The notes under the pieces: model-generated
Database searches by the model: none
Seen by the model: only the letters and a program-made list of their open reading frames with translations
What the model was told of the DNA's origin: nothing
Program-made: the position numbers and the translations under genes
Shown: piece after piece, positions 52,131-60,770 of the stretch
Position numbering within the stretch: position 1 is the stretch's first letter
Layout of the letters: each line of letters opens with the position of its first letter
From: Rubrivivax sp.
GTDB lineage: Bacteria; Pseudomonadota; Gammaproteobacteria; Burkholderiales; Burkholderiaceae_C
Assembly: GCA_021300575.1 (NCBI GenBank)
Contig: JAJTDM010000028.1
Location: forward strand, 1 to 64,000
Direction of reading: 5' to 3'
Length of the DNA stretch: 64,000 bases

Positions 52131-52955
52131 TCAGCGGCCCAGCTCTTCGGCCCGGTCTCTGGCCGCGTGCAGCGCGCGCACGAACGCGGCCTTCACGCCG
52201 CTGGCTTCCAGCGAGGTGAGCGCGGCGTAGGTGGTGCCGCCCTTGGAGGTGACACGCTCACGCAGCACTTCGGGCGCTTCGTCCGATTGCGCGGCCAGGG
52301 CCGCCGCGCCGGCGAAAGTCTCCTGCGCCAGGCGACGGGCCTGTGCCGGCTCCAGCCCCATCTCGACGCCGGCCTGCATCATGGCCTCGATGAAATAAAA
52401 GACATAGGCCGGGCCCGAGCCTGACAGCGCGGTCACGGCGTCGAGGTCGCGCTCCTGCGCCACCCACAGCGTGCTGCCGGTGGGCGCGAGCACGGCCTGC
52501 ACCTGCGCCCGGTCAGCTTCGGTGACGGCCTCGCGGGCGTAAAGGCCGGCGACGCCGCGGCCGATCAGCGCCGGGGTGTTGGGCATGGCGCGCACCACGC
52601 GCGGGCTGCCTGCGGCGGTGACGATCGCCTCGCTGCGGATGCCGGCCATGATGCTGAGTTGCAGCGCCGCGCCGACCAAAGGCGCGCAGGGCGCCGCGGC
52701 CTCGGCAAACATCTGCGGCTTCACGGCCCAGACCACCAACCCGGCCCGCGCCAGGGAGGCATCCGCTGCCGCCAGGGCCTGGATGCCCAGCTCGGCCTGC
52801 AACCTCTCACGCTGCGGCGCATGCGGCTCCACCACGATGAAGCCCTCGGCTGGCACGCCCCCGCGGCGCAGTCCACCGAGGATGGCCAGGGCCATGTTGC
52901 CGCCGCCGATGAAGGCGATGGGGGGAAGCGTATGGGGGGTTGTGGATGCGGTCAT
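52131..52955 (-). CDS. proC: Pyrroline-5-carboxylate reductase
   Basis: The 274-residue protein has FIGGGNMALAILGGL (NADPH-binding), VVWAVKPQMF, MPNTPALIGRGVAG and ALSGSGPAYVFYFIEAMM with the C-terminal VTSKGGTTYAAL. It makes the last step of proline synthesis. Convergent with recD; housekeeping. Confidence 0.95.
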   Translation of the reverse strand: MTASTTPHTLPPIAFIGGGNMALAILGGLRRGGVPAEGFIVVEPHAPQRERLQAELGIQALAAADASLARAGLVVWAVKPQMFAEAAAPCAPLVGAALQLSIMAGIRSEAIVTAAGSPRVVRAMPNTPALIGRGVAGLYAREAVTEADRAQVQAVLAPTGSTLWVAQERDLDAVTALSGSGPAYVFYFIEAMMQAGVEMGLEPAQARRLAQETFAGAAALAAQSDEAPEVLRERVTSKGGTTYAALTSLEASGVKAAFVRALHAARDRAEELGR

Positions 52956-53041
52956 GGCCAGGAGATCGTATCTCGGCAGCGAGCACCTGCGGTGTGTAGG
53001 GATCTCCCCAAAATGTGTATCTCGAAGACAAGGCTTGGCCC

Positions 53042-53236
53042 ATGCGAACCAACATCGTGATCGACGACAAACTCATGGCCGACACGCTGCGGGCCACCGG
53101 CTTGAAAACCAAGCGCGAGGCCGTTGAACTCGGATTGAAGACGCTGTTGCGGCTCAAGCAGCAGACCGAGCTGCGCAAGCTGCGCGGCAAGTATGAGTGG
53201 GAAGGCGACCTGGACGCCATGAGACGCGACCGATGA
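53042..53236 (+). CDS. vapB: VapB-type antitoxin, ribbon-helix-helix
   Basis: The 64-residue product begins MRTNIVIDDKLMADTLRATG followed by LKTKREAVELGLKTLL, the RHH antitoxin pattern (COG5450-type). Its stop overlaps the toxin start (ATGA). The C-terminal KYEWEGDLDAMRRDR is the toxin-binding part. Confidence 0.88.
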   Translation: MRTNIVIDDKLMADTLRATGLKTKREAVELGLKTLLRLKQQTELRKLRGKYEWEGDLDAMRRDR

Positions 53237-53634
53237 TCCTGGTCGACTCCAGCGTCTGGATCGATTTCTTTCGCAATCAGCCCACGTCGCAGGCCCAGTG
53301 GCTGGACCACCGCTTGGGCGTTGAAGAACTGGTGGTGGGAGACCTGATCCTGGCGGAGGTCCTGCGAGGCTTCAAGGACGACCGCGGATTCAACGAGACA
53401 CGGCGAATGCTCGGACGCTTGCGTCAGATCTCACTGTGCGGAGAAGACCTTGCGGTGCAGGCGGCACGCAACTTCCGCAAGCTGCGCGCCCAGGGCGTGA
53501 CCGTGCGCGGAACGGTGAATGTGATCATCGCCACGCGGTGTCTGGAGGACGGCCTGCAACTGCTCCACAGTGATCGCGACTTTGACGGCTTTGAGGAGCA
53601 TCTGGGGCTGCGCGTGGTGGATTGCAGGGCCTGA
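53233..53634 (+). CDS. vapC: VapC-type PIN protein with altered active site
   Basis: The 133-residue protein has D5 (ILVDSSVWIDFF), E42 (LAEVLRGF) and D114/D116 (LHSDRDFDGF). At the third conserved acidic position, where this subfamily has TIDVII-type sequence, it reads TVNVIIATRC, so Asp is replaced by N96. That change could abolish catalysis. It is coupled to the RHH antitoxin by ATGA. Otherwise full length. Confidence 0.85.
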   Translation: MILVDSSVWIDFFRNQPTSQAQWLDHRLGVEELVVGDLILAEVLRGFKDDRGFNETRRMLGRLRQISLCGEDLAVQAARNFRKLRAQGVTVRGTVNVIIATRCLEDGLQLLHSDRDFDGFEEHLGLRVVDCRA

Positions 53635-53750
53635 GCGATGCAGGGCTCGCCCTGGAGCCACTCACCAACCGCGAGTGCAAGAACCTTCAACCGTTGAGCT
53701 ACCTCGCAGGCCCAGACCTGCACCGCCAGACCGGCCAGATCCGTGACGGC

Positions 53751-54068
53751 TCAAGGCGCAAACATAGCCTGAAGCGTATTCAGCGTCAGCGCCAAGGTGG
53801 ACGGGCGCAGCGCCCCCAGGCGCTTGACCAGGCGCGTCTTGTCCAGCGCGCGGACCTGATCAAGGACGATCAAGCCCTGCTGGCCCTGGAACGTCAGCGG
53901 AATGCGAAAGTGCGCAGGCCGGGAGCCCGTGGTCATCGGGGCCACGATCACGGTGCGCAGGTGATCGTTCATCTCATGGGGAGAGATCACCACGCAGGGC
54001 CGGGTCTTCTGGATCTCGCTGCCCACCGTGGGGTCCAGTTGTGCCTGCCAGATCTCACCCGTCTTCAT
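53751..54068 (-). CDS. mazF: MazF/PemK-type endoribonuclease toxin
   Basis: The 105-residue product has GEIWQAQLDPTVGSEIQKTRP, VVISPHEMN, VIVAPMTTGSRPAHFRIP and GLIVLDQVRALDKTRLVKRLG, the MazF signature in order. It cleaves mRNA. The ATG at 54068 is used; a GTG at 54077 would overlap the antitoxin stop. Antitoxin MazE is directly upstream. Confidence 0.9.
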   Translation of the reverse strand: MKTGEIWQAQLDPTVGSEIQKTRPCVVISPHEMNDHLRTVIVAPMTTGSRPAHFRIPLTFQGQQGLIVLDQVRALDKTRLVKRLGALRPSTLALTLNTLQAMFAP

Positions 54069-54073
54069 CACCT

Positions 54074-54322
54074 TCACCAGACCAGCTTGTCATCGCCCTC
54101 ATTGGCGAACTCGGGCCAGACCAGGGTGTCGTCGCTCTGCTCGGCCAAGCGGCGCGCGTCTTCAGCCCAGCCCTCGCGCGGGTTGCGGCGCACGGGACGA
54201 ATCTCGATCACCCCATCGCGCACCTGCAGGTCTGCGCTGCCCTCCAGCCCCACTTGAGCCAAGATGGGCTTGGGGATCAACACGCCCTGCGAGTTGCCCA
54301 TTTTTCGGATGGCTACTTCCAT
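54074..54322 (-). CDS. mazE: MazE-type antitoxin
   Basis: The 82-residue product has MEVAIRKMGNSQGVLIPKPI, the AbrB-like MazE DNA-binding domain. The acidic C-terminus (WAEDARRLAEQSDDTLVW) wraps the toxin. A TTGACA (54367-54362 on the minus strand) lies upstream but its -10 is weak. Confidence 0.88.
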   Translation of the reverse strand: MEVAIRKMGNSQGVLIPKPILAQVGLEGSADLQVRDGVIEIRPVRRNPREGWAEDARRLAEQSDDTLVWPEFANEGDDKLVW

Positions 54323-54701
54323 GGTCTTGCCCTCGCCGTCAAATGCGCCTTGTTGATGCGGTGTCAATGCGCTAGAGATTCCGTTCGCCCTGAGCCTGTC
54401 GAAGCCCTTCGACAGGCTCAGGGCGAACGGTTCAAGCAGGACGGCGCCGCCTCATGTAAGCACAATGGTAGCACTCAGGCCAGGCTGTCGACAGTGCCAA
54501 GAATTACAGAACGGGCCATGGTCGTTGATGATCGGCCATCGCAGGGCGCTCGACCACCGGGCTTGCCCGTAGACCGCGCTGCGCCATCCAGTGCAAGAAT
54601 CACGTTGATTCGCATTCATCAGCAGGCGCGGTGCGCCCCCCGCTGACGCTGCCGGCTTCAGGCCGCCCGTCAGTCCGACACCCGCCCTGCAGGAGCCCCA
54701 T
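54323..54701. other. 379-base gap with one large palindrome, no gene
   Basis: It separates mazE and the E1 alpha gene, which are divergent. It holds the 50-bp palindrome at 54381-54430, a possible mazEF -35 box, and otherwise unassigned sequence. No ORF here has family character. Confidence 0.6.
54381..54430. repeat. 50-bp near-continuous palindrome, 24-bp arms
   Basis: Arms begin CCGTTCGCCCTGAGCCTGTC and end GACAGGCTCAGGGCGAACGG, separated by CC at 54405-54406. The arms match exactly. Sequences of this type (GTTCGCCCTGAGCCTGTCGA) are dispersed in many Burkholderiales genomes, as I recall. It could form a long stem. Confidence 0.85.
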
Positions 54702-55712
54702 TTGTCATTGAACCGATTGCTCGACCTGTACCGGTCGATGCGCCGCATCCGCGCCTTCGAGGATGCGGCCGAAGTCGCCAGCCAGGGCGGCGTGGCCGCC
54801 TGGGGCCTGGCGGCCTCCGCCAAGCCCGCGCTGGTGCGCGGCCCGCTGCACCTGTCCACCGGCCAGGAGGCCGTGGCCGCGGGCGTGTGCTTCAACCTGC
54901 AGCGCGAGGACCTGCTGACCTCCACCCACCGCGGCCACGGCCACACCCTGGCCAAGGGGGCGGACGCCGCGCGCATGATGTGCGAGCTGTTCGGCCGCGC
55001 CACGGGCTACAACCAGGGCAAGGGCGGCTCGATGCACATCGCCGACTTCTCGGTGGGCATGCTGGGCGCAAACGGCGTGGTGGCCGCCGGCATTCCGATT
55101 GCCACGGGCGCGGCGCATGCGCTGAAGATTCGCGGCCTGCCGCATATCGTCGCCTGCTTCTTCGGAGACGGCGCGGCCAACCGCGGGCCCTTCCTGGAGG
55201 GGCTGAACTGGGCGCAGGTCTACCGGCTGCCGGTGCTGTTCGTCTGTGAGGACAACCGCATCTCCGCCACCACGCCCACCGCGCCCATGACGGCCGGCGC
55301 TGGCGTGTCGGCACGGGCTGAAGCCCTGGGCATGCCCGGGCTGAAGGTGGACGGCAACGACGTGGCGGCGGTGGACGCTGCCGCGACCCAGTTGGTGGCC
55401 GAGATCCGCGCCGGTGGCGGGCCGCGCCTGCTGCACGCCGTGACCTACCGCTTCAAGGGCCATGTGTCGGTGGACCCGGGCACCTACCGCGACCCCGCCG
55501 AGGTGGAAGCCGCCAAGCGCAACGACCCGTTGCTGGTCACTCAAGCGCAGTTGCGGGCCCTGGGCGCCGCACAGGCCGACATAGCCGCCATCGACGCGGC
55601 CGCGCAGGCCGAGATCGCCCATGCGCTGCAGGTGGCCGAGGCCGCCCCCTGGCCCGAGGTGGCCGATGCCTATGAAGAGATCATGAACAGCGGCGCGGGG
55701 GTGTGGAAATGA
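54702..55712 (+). CDS. Thiamine-diphosphate dehydrogenase E1 alpha subunit
   Basis: The 336-residue protein has the ThDP motif FFGDGAANRGPFLEGLNWAQ and VCEDN (GDG...N), with STGQEAVAAGV and RGHGHTLAKGADAARM. It is of acetoin/pyruvate dehydrogenase E1 type. TTG start at 54702 with AGGAG at 54691-54695. It overlaps E1 beta by ATGA. No E2 or E3 gene is near; a TRAP transporter follows instead. Confidence 0.9.
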   Translation: MSLNRLLDLYRSMRRIRAFEDAAEVASQGGVAAWGLAASAKPALVRGPLHLSTGQEAVAAGVCFNLQREDLLTSTHRGHGHTLAKGADAARMMCELFGRATGYNQGKGGSMHIADFSVGMLGANGVVAAGIPIATGAAHALKIRGLPHIVACFFGDGAANRGPFLEGLNWAQVYRLPVLFVCEDNRISATTPTAPMTAGAGVSARAEALGMPGLKVDGNDVAAVDAAATQLVAEIRAGGGPRLLHAVTYRFKGHVSVDPGTYRDPAEVEAAKRNDPLLVTQAQLRALGAAQADIAAIDAAAQAEIAHALQVAEAAPWPEVADAYEEIMNSGAGVWK

Positions 55713-56680
55713 CCACGGTGCAGGAACTGACCTACGCCCAGGCCGCCGCGCTGGCGCTGCAGCAAGCCATGGAGGCGGACCCGAATATCGTGGCGCTGGG
55801 CGAGGACCTGGGCCGCGGCGGCGTCTTCGGCCAGTACCGCGGGCTGCCCCAGCAGTTCGGTCCCGGGCGCATCATCGACACGCCCATCTCCGAGGCCAAC
55901 ATCATGGGTGCGGCCGTGGGCATGGCCCTGGCCGGGCTGCGGCCGGTGGTGGAGATGCGCGTCATCGACTTCGCCCTGTGCGCCATGGACGAGATCGTCA
56001 ACCAGGCGGCGAAGAACCGCTACATGTTTGGCGGCCAGGGGCGCGTGCCGCTCGTGGCGCGCATGCCCATCGGCATCTGGTCGGCCTCGGCGGCGCAGCA
56101 TTCGCAGTCGCTGGAGGCCTGGTTCGCCCACCTGCCCGGGCTGGTGGTGGCGGTGCCGGCCACACCGCAGGACAACTTCAGCCTGCTAAAGGCCAGCCTG
56201 GCCAGCGGCGACCCGGTGATCTACATGGAGCACAAGGAGCTCTGGGGCCAGACCGGGCCGGTGGACACGGCGCTGGACATCCCGTTGGGCCACGCGAACG
56301 TGATGTGCGACGGCGCGGACCTGACCATCGTCACCTGGTCGCGCGGCGTGGCGCCGGCGCTGCAGGCCCTGGAGCATGAGGCCTTGAAGGGCGTGAGCGT
56401 AGAGGTCATCGACCTGCGCACGCTCTGGCCCTGGGACCAGGCCACCGTGCATGCCTCGGCCGTCAAGACCGGGCGCCTGCTGGTGGTGCACGAGGCGGTG
56501 CAGGTGGCCGGCTTCGGCGCCGAGATTGCCGCGCACACGGCCGAGGCCACGGGCTGCCGCGTGGCGCGCCTGGGCTCACCGCGCATCCCCGTGGGCTACG
56601 CCCAGGTGCTGGAGAACGAGGCGCGCCTGAGCCCCGAAAAGATCGCGCGGGCCGCCCGCAGCCTGCTGGATCGCGGCTGA
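55709..56680 (+). CDS. Thiamine-diphosphate dehydrogenase E1 beta subunit
   Basis: The 323-residue partner has ALGEDLGRGGVFGQYRGL, DTPISEANIMGAAVGMALAG, KNRYMFGGQGRVPLV and VEVIDLRTLWPWD, all typical of transketolase-like beta subunits. The ATG at 55709 is coupled to the alpha stop. Together they decarboxylate a 2-oxo acid or cleave acetoin-like substrates and pass the unit to a lipoyl E2 or another acceptor, which is not encoded nearby. Confidence 0.9.
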   Translation: MTTVQELTYAQAAALALQQAMEADPNIVALGEDLGRGGVFGQYRGLPQQFGPGRIIDTPISEANIMGAAVGMALAGLRPVVEMRVIDFALCAMDEIVNQAAKNRYMFGGQGRVPLVARMPIGIWSASAAQHSQSLEAWFAHLPGLVVAVPATPQDNFSLLKASLASGDPVIYMEHKELWGQTGPVDTALDIPLGHANVMCDGADLTIVTWSRGVAPALQALEHEALKGVSVEVIDLRTLWPWDQATVHASAVKTGRLLVVHEAVQVAGFGAEIAAHTAEATGCRVARLGSPRIPVGYAQVLENEARLSPEKIARAARSLLDRG

Positions 56681-56701
56681 CCAGGTCCCACTTCCACTTC
56701 C

Positions 56702-56726
56702 TTTCCCCTTTCCCTTTCCCTTTCCC
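56702..56726. repeat. Pyrimidine-rich TTTCCC hexamer repeat before dctP
   Basis: One TTTCCCC and three TTTCCC units lie 32-56 bases upstream of the dctP start, between it and E1 beta. A simple-sequence tract here could vary in length and alter mRNA folding or promoter spacing. Confidence 0.7.
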
Positions 56727-56757
56727 ACCGCCACCCCTCGAAACAAGGAGACACCTC

Positions 56758-57804
56758 ATGAACAGCAACATCAATCGCCGCCGCGTCCTCGTCACCGCCG
56801 CCGCCGGCAGCGCAGCCCTGGGCGCACCCTGGCTGGCTCGCGCCCAGGGCGCGCTCAAGCCCGAGTACCGGCTGTCGGTGGTGGGCAACCGCCCGATCCC
56901 GATCTCCGACACCGCTTTCCGCTGGGCCGACCTGATCCGCGAGCGCAGCGGCGGCCGCATCAATGTCAAGGTGTACCCGGGCTCTCAGCTGGTGGGCGGC
57001 GACCAGACGCGCGAGCTGCTGGCCATGCGCCAGGGCACGATCGACTTCACGGTGTCGTCGACCATCAACCTGAGCCCGCAGGTTCGGCCCATGTCGCTGT
57101 TCAACCTGCCTTTCCTGATGCCCGACAGCAGGGCTTTCGACGCGCTGATCACCGGGCCGGTGGCTGCTGAGCTGGAGAAGGCCATGGCCGCGCAGGGCGT
57201 GATGCCCCTGGCCTGGGGCGAGAACGGCTTCCGCGAGATCTCCAACAGCAAGCGGCCCATCCGCACGCCAGCCGACCTGAAGGGCATGAAGATCCGTTTT
57301 GCCGCCGGCAACATCTTTGCCGACATCTTCAACGCGCTGGGGGCCAACCCGCTGCAAATGAGCTTTGCCGATCTGCAGCCGGCGCTCACCACGGGTGCGG
57401 TGGACGGACAGGAGAACCCGATCAATCTGTACCTGATGTTCAAGATGGACACGCTGGCGCAGAAGCACCTGACGGTGTGGAACTACGTGGCTGACGCCGC
57501 CCTGTACCACGTGGCCAAGCCCGTGTGGGACAGTTTCGCCAAGGCCGACCAGGACATGATTGCCGACACCGCCAAGGAGGTGGCGCGCCAGGGCATCGCC
57601 GCCTCGCGCAAGGGCCTGGGAGCCGGTGGCGACAACTCCGCCTTTGATGAGCTGAAGAAGCGCGGCGTGGAGGTGCAGATGCTGAGTGCAGCCGAGAAGG
57701 CCGAGTTCGCCAAGGCCACGCGCGCCGTGTACGACAAGTGGGTGCCCACCGTGGGCGCCGATCTTGTCAAGATGGCCGAGAGCGCGATCGCGCGCCGCGG
57801 CTGA
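56758..57804 (+). CDS. TRAP transporter binding protein DctP
   Basis: The 348-residue protein has a Tat-type leader (NRRRVLVTAAAGSAAL, cleavage near ARA-QG), then RLSVVGNRPIPISDTAF and the family segments GIMPLAW-like, PADLKGMKIRFA and AVDGQENPINL. AAGGAG precedes the ATG. It delivers an organic acid to the DctQM permease encoded next. Confidence 0.92.
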   Translation: MNSNINRRRVLVTAAAGSAALGAPWLARAQGALKPEYRLSVVGNRPIPISDTAFRWADLIRERSGGRINVKVYPGSQLVGGDQTRELLAMRQGTIDFTVSSTINLSPQVRPMSLFNLPFLMPDSRAFDALITGPVAAELEKAMAAQGVMPLAWGENGFREISNSKRPIRTPADLKGMKIRFAAGNIFADIFNALGANPLQMSFADLQPALTTGAVDGQENPINLYLMFKMDTLAQKHLTVWNYVADAALYHVAKPVWDSFAKADQDMIADTAKEVARQGIAASRKGLGAGGDNSAFDELKKRGVEVQMLSAAEKAEFAKATRAVYDKWVPTVGADLVKMAESAIARRG

Positions 57805-57876
57805 GCTTCAGTCCCTCGGTCTTGAGGGCCCTTCCGGAGCGCCGCCAGCGCGGCGCCCGGCGGGGCCCGGAGTCTC

Positions 57877-58437
57877 ATGATGAACAGCCCTTCCGACGAA
57901 CCCGCCGTTCTCGCCCGCGACGCCAACCCTGCGGACGATCTGCCGCCGCGCGTGCCGGTGTCGCTGGAAGGCGCCCTCGGGGCGGGGCTGATGGCGGTGC
58001 TGTGCGTGATCACCTTCGCCAACGTGGTCACGCGCTACCTCACCAACGTGTCGCTCGCCTTCACCGAGGAGTTCTCGGTGACCTTGATGGTGATCCTGGC
58101 GCTGGTGGGCGCTGCCGCGGCCTTCGCCAAGGGGCAGCACCTACGCATGGGATTCGCTGCGGACAAGCTGTCGCCGGTGCCGCGCCTGTGGCTCGAAGCC
58201 CTGGTGCTGCTGCTGGGCATGGCGCTGTTCGCGCTGATCGCCTGGTACGGCGCCAAGCTGACCTGGGACGAGTACAGCTTCGAGGTCAGCTCCTCGGGTC
58301 TGGGGGTGCCGCAATGGCTCTATACCGTGTGGATGCCGGTGCTGTGCGTGGCCGTGTGCGCGCGCATTGGCGGGCGCATCGCCCGCGTGCTGCGCGCTGC
58401 GGCTGACGTGTCTGGCCGGCAAGACGGAGGCCGCTGA
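57877..58437 (+). CDS. TRAP transporter small permease DctQ
   Basis: The 186-residue protein has four helices with LEGALGAGLMAVLCVITFANVVTRY and FTEEFSVTLMVILALVGAAAA as in DctQ subunits. Its stop overlaps the dctM start by TGATG. Mate of the large subunit. Confidence 0.9.
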   Translation: MMNSPSDEPAVLARDANPADDLPPRVPVSLEGALGAGLMAVLCVITFANVVTRYLTNVSLAFTEEFSVTLMVILALVGAAAAFAKGQHLRMGFAADKLSPVPRLWLEALVLLLGMALFALIAWYGAKLTWDEYSFEVSSSGLGVPQWLYTVWMPVLCVAVCARIGGRIARVLRAAADVSGRQDGGR

Positions 58438-59729
58438 TGCTGAGCACCGGCGCTGTCCTGCTGTTGGCGGCCTTTGCCGTGCTGCTGGTGATGGGCGTTC
58501 CCATCGCGGTGGCGCTGGGCCTGTCCGGGGTGGTCGTGGTCATCACCCAGAACCTGGGCATCGCCTCGCTGCCCACCAACCTGTGGACCGGCATCGCCAA
58601 GTACCCGCTGCTGGCGCTGCCGGTGTTCATCGCCGCGGGCATGGTCTTCGAGCGCTCCGGCGTGGCCGAGCGGCTTGTGCGCTTCATGTCGGCCCTGGTG
58701 GGCCGGCGCGCCGGCGGGCTGGCGCTGGTGGCCATCCTGGTGTCCATGATCCTGGGCGGCATCTCGGGCTCAGGGGCGGCCGACGCGGCCGCGGTGATCG
58801 CGGTGCTGCTGCCCTCGATGGTCAGGCAGGGCTATCCGCGCCCCTTCATCGCCAGCCTGGTCGCCGCCTCGGGCTCCACCGCGATCCTGATCCCGCCTTC
58901 CATCGCCTTCATCGTCTACGCCGTCATCGTGCCAGGCGTGTCCATTCCGGCGCTGTTCATCGGCGGCATCGTCCCGGGGATCCTGGCCGGGCTGTCGCTG
59001 ATGGTGCCGGCGCTCTGGTTCGCGCGCAAGCACGGATGGGGCGCGCGCGACGACGAAGAACGCCCGCCGCTGTGGACTTCGCTGAAGGACGCCTCCTGGG
59101 GCCTGGCCGCCCCCATCGTCATCCTGGGTGGCCTGCGCTCGGGCGCCTTCACGCCCACCGAAGCCGCCGTCGTGGCCGTGTTCTATGGGCTGTTCGTCGG
59201 CGTGTTCATCTACCGCACGCTGAATCTGCGCCGCATCTACGAGGCCTTTCGCGATTCGGCCGAGATCTCGGCCGTGGTGCTGACCATCGTCGGGCTGGCC
59301 ACGGTGTTCGCGCATGCGGGCTCCACGGTAGGGGCGTTCGACGCCTTCGCCAAGTCGCTGATGGCGTTGACGACCAATGAGACCGTGATGCTGCTCATCA
59401 TCACCTTCATCCTGCTGGTGGCGGGCATGCTGCTGGACGCGATCTCGGTGTTCATGATCTTCGTGCCCATGCTCATGCCCGTGGTCAAGGCCTTCGGCTG
59501 GGACCCGACCTGGTTCGGCATCATCGTGACCATGAACCTGGCCATCGGCTCGTTCACGCCGCCCATGGCGGTGAACCTGATGGTGACCTGCCGCATTGCC
59601 GGCTGCACCATCGAGTCCACCACGCGCTGGGTGCTGTGGATGGTGGCGGCAATGGGGGCGTCGCTGCTGCTGGTGACCTTCGTGCCCGAGGTGGCGCTGT
59701 TCCTGCCCCGCTGGGCCGGGGCGCTGTAG
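58437..59729 (+). CDS. TRAP transporter large permease DctM
   Basis: The 430-residue protein has about 12 helices and VSMILGGISGSGAADAAAV, PPSIAFIVYAVI, FTPTEAAVVAVFYGL and IVTMNLAIGSFTPPMAVNL, all hallmarks of DctM. It forms the translocation channel. Last gene of this import operon; convergent with the SDR gene. Confidence 0.93.
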   Translation: MLSTGAVLLLAAFAVLLVMGVPIAVALGLSGVVVVITQNLGIASLPTNLWTGIAKYPLLALPVFIAAGMVFERSGVAERLVRFMSALVGRRAGGLALVAILVSMILGGISGSGAADAAAVIAVLLPSMVRQGYPRPFIASLVAASGSTAILIPPSIAFIVYAVIVPGVSIPALFIGGIVPGILAGLSLMVPALWFARKHGWGARDDEERPPLWTSLKDASWGLAAPIVILGGLRSGAFTPTEAAVVAVFYGLFVGVFIYRTLNLRRIYEAFRDSAEISAVVLTIVGLATVFAHAGSTVGAFDAFAKSLMALTTNETVMLLIITFILLVAGMLLDAISVFMIFVPMLMPVVKAFGWDPTWFGIIVTMNLAIGSFTPPMAVNLMVTCRIAGCTIESTTRWVLWMVAAMGASLLLVTFVPEVALFLPRWAGAL

Positions 59730-59749
59730 TCGAGCGCGCTGCTACCCCT

Positions 59750-60550
59750 TCAGCCCCGCTGCTGCAGGCCCCCGGCGCGCAAGGTGGGCAGGCCCACCCC
59801 GCTGGCGTCAAAGCCGCCGTCCACGGCCAGCGTCTGGCCATTGACGTAGCTCGCCGCGGGGCTGCACAGGAAGCCCACGGCGTTGGCGATCTCCTGCATC
59901 GTGCCGTAGCGGTTCAGCGGGATGGTGTCGTGGTAATCGCTGCGGATGGCCACCGTGTGCACCAGCTTGGCCATCTCGGTGTCCACGGGCCCCGGGGCCA
60001 CGCAGTTCACCCGGATGCCGGCGGCGCCCAACTCGATGGCCTGCTGCTTGGTGAGGTGGATGATCGCGCCCTTGCTGGTGCCATAGGCCACGCGCATGGT
60101 GCTGGCGCGCAGGCCGGAGATGGAGGCGATGTTGACCACCGCGCTGCCGCCGTTGCGCAGCATCACGGGGGCGCAGGCCTGGGTGCACAGGAAGGCGCCG
60201 TCCAGGTTGGTGTCCATCACGTAGCGCCAGTCGGCCCAGGTGGTCTCGCCGATCTTCTTGAACACGGCCACGCCGGCGTTGTTCACCAGGGCGTCGATGC
60301 GGCCGAAGCGCTCTACCACACGGGCGACGGCGGCCTCCACCTGCTCAGGCTTGGAGACATCGGCATGCACCGTCAGCACGCGCTGCGGGTCGGCCAGTTC
60401 GCCGTCGGTGCGGGCCAGGGTGGCCGCGTCGATGTCGATCAGCGCCACGTGATAGCCATGGTCCAAGAACCATTGTCCGCAGGCCAGCCCGATGCCGCGG
60501 GCGCCGCCCGTCACGAAAGCCACGGGGATAGAGGGGAGGGTTGAGGTCAT
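59750..60550 (-). CDS. Short-chain dehydrogenase/reductase
   Basis: The 266-residue SDR has [22 protein letters not shown], the catalytic Tyr and Lys in [10 protein letters not shown], and [12 protein letters not shown]. The location beside the E1 and TRAP genes suggests it oxidises the transported hydroxy acid, or an acetoin-like diol, to the E1 substrate; that is inference. The ATG is at 60550. Confidence 0.9.
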   Translation of the reverse strand: MTSTLPSIPVAFVTGGARGIGLACGQWFLDHGYHVALIDIDAATLARTDGELADPQRVLTVHADVSKPEQVEAAVARVVERFGRIDALVNNAGVAVFKKIGETTWADWRYVMDTNLDGAFLCTQACAPVMLRNGGSAVVNIASISGLRASTMRVAYGTSKGAIIHLTKQQAIELGAAGIRVNCVAPGPVDTEMAKLVHTVAIRSDYHDTIPLNRYGTMQEIANAVGFLCSPAASYVNGQTLAVDGGFDASGVGLPTLRAGGLQQRG

Positions 60551-60770
60551 GGTCAGGCGCTGCTTGGAGTCGATCCGGCCCACATTGTGGAGGGTCTACA
60601 GGCCGCTCATGCGGCAGGCGCCAGCACCCATGCAAACGGTGCATGACCTTGCGGCCACGCTGGCGCCGCGGGCGCTTACACCCTACCCTGCGCTCTGCGC
60701 GGCAAGGACACCGCCCATAAGGCGCCATCGGCCACCGCGCCAGTTTCTTCACCCAGGGAGACGAACGCTC

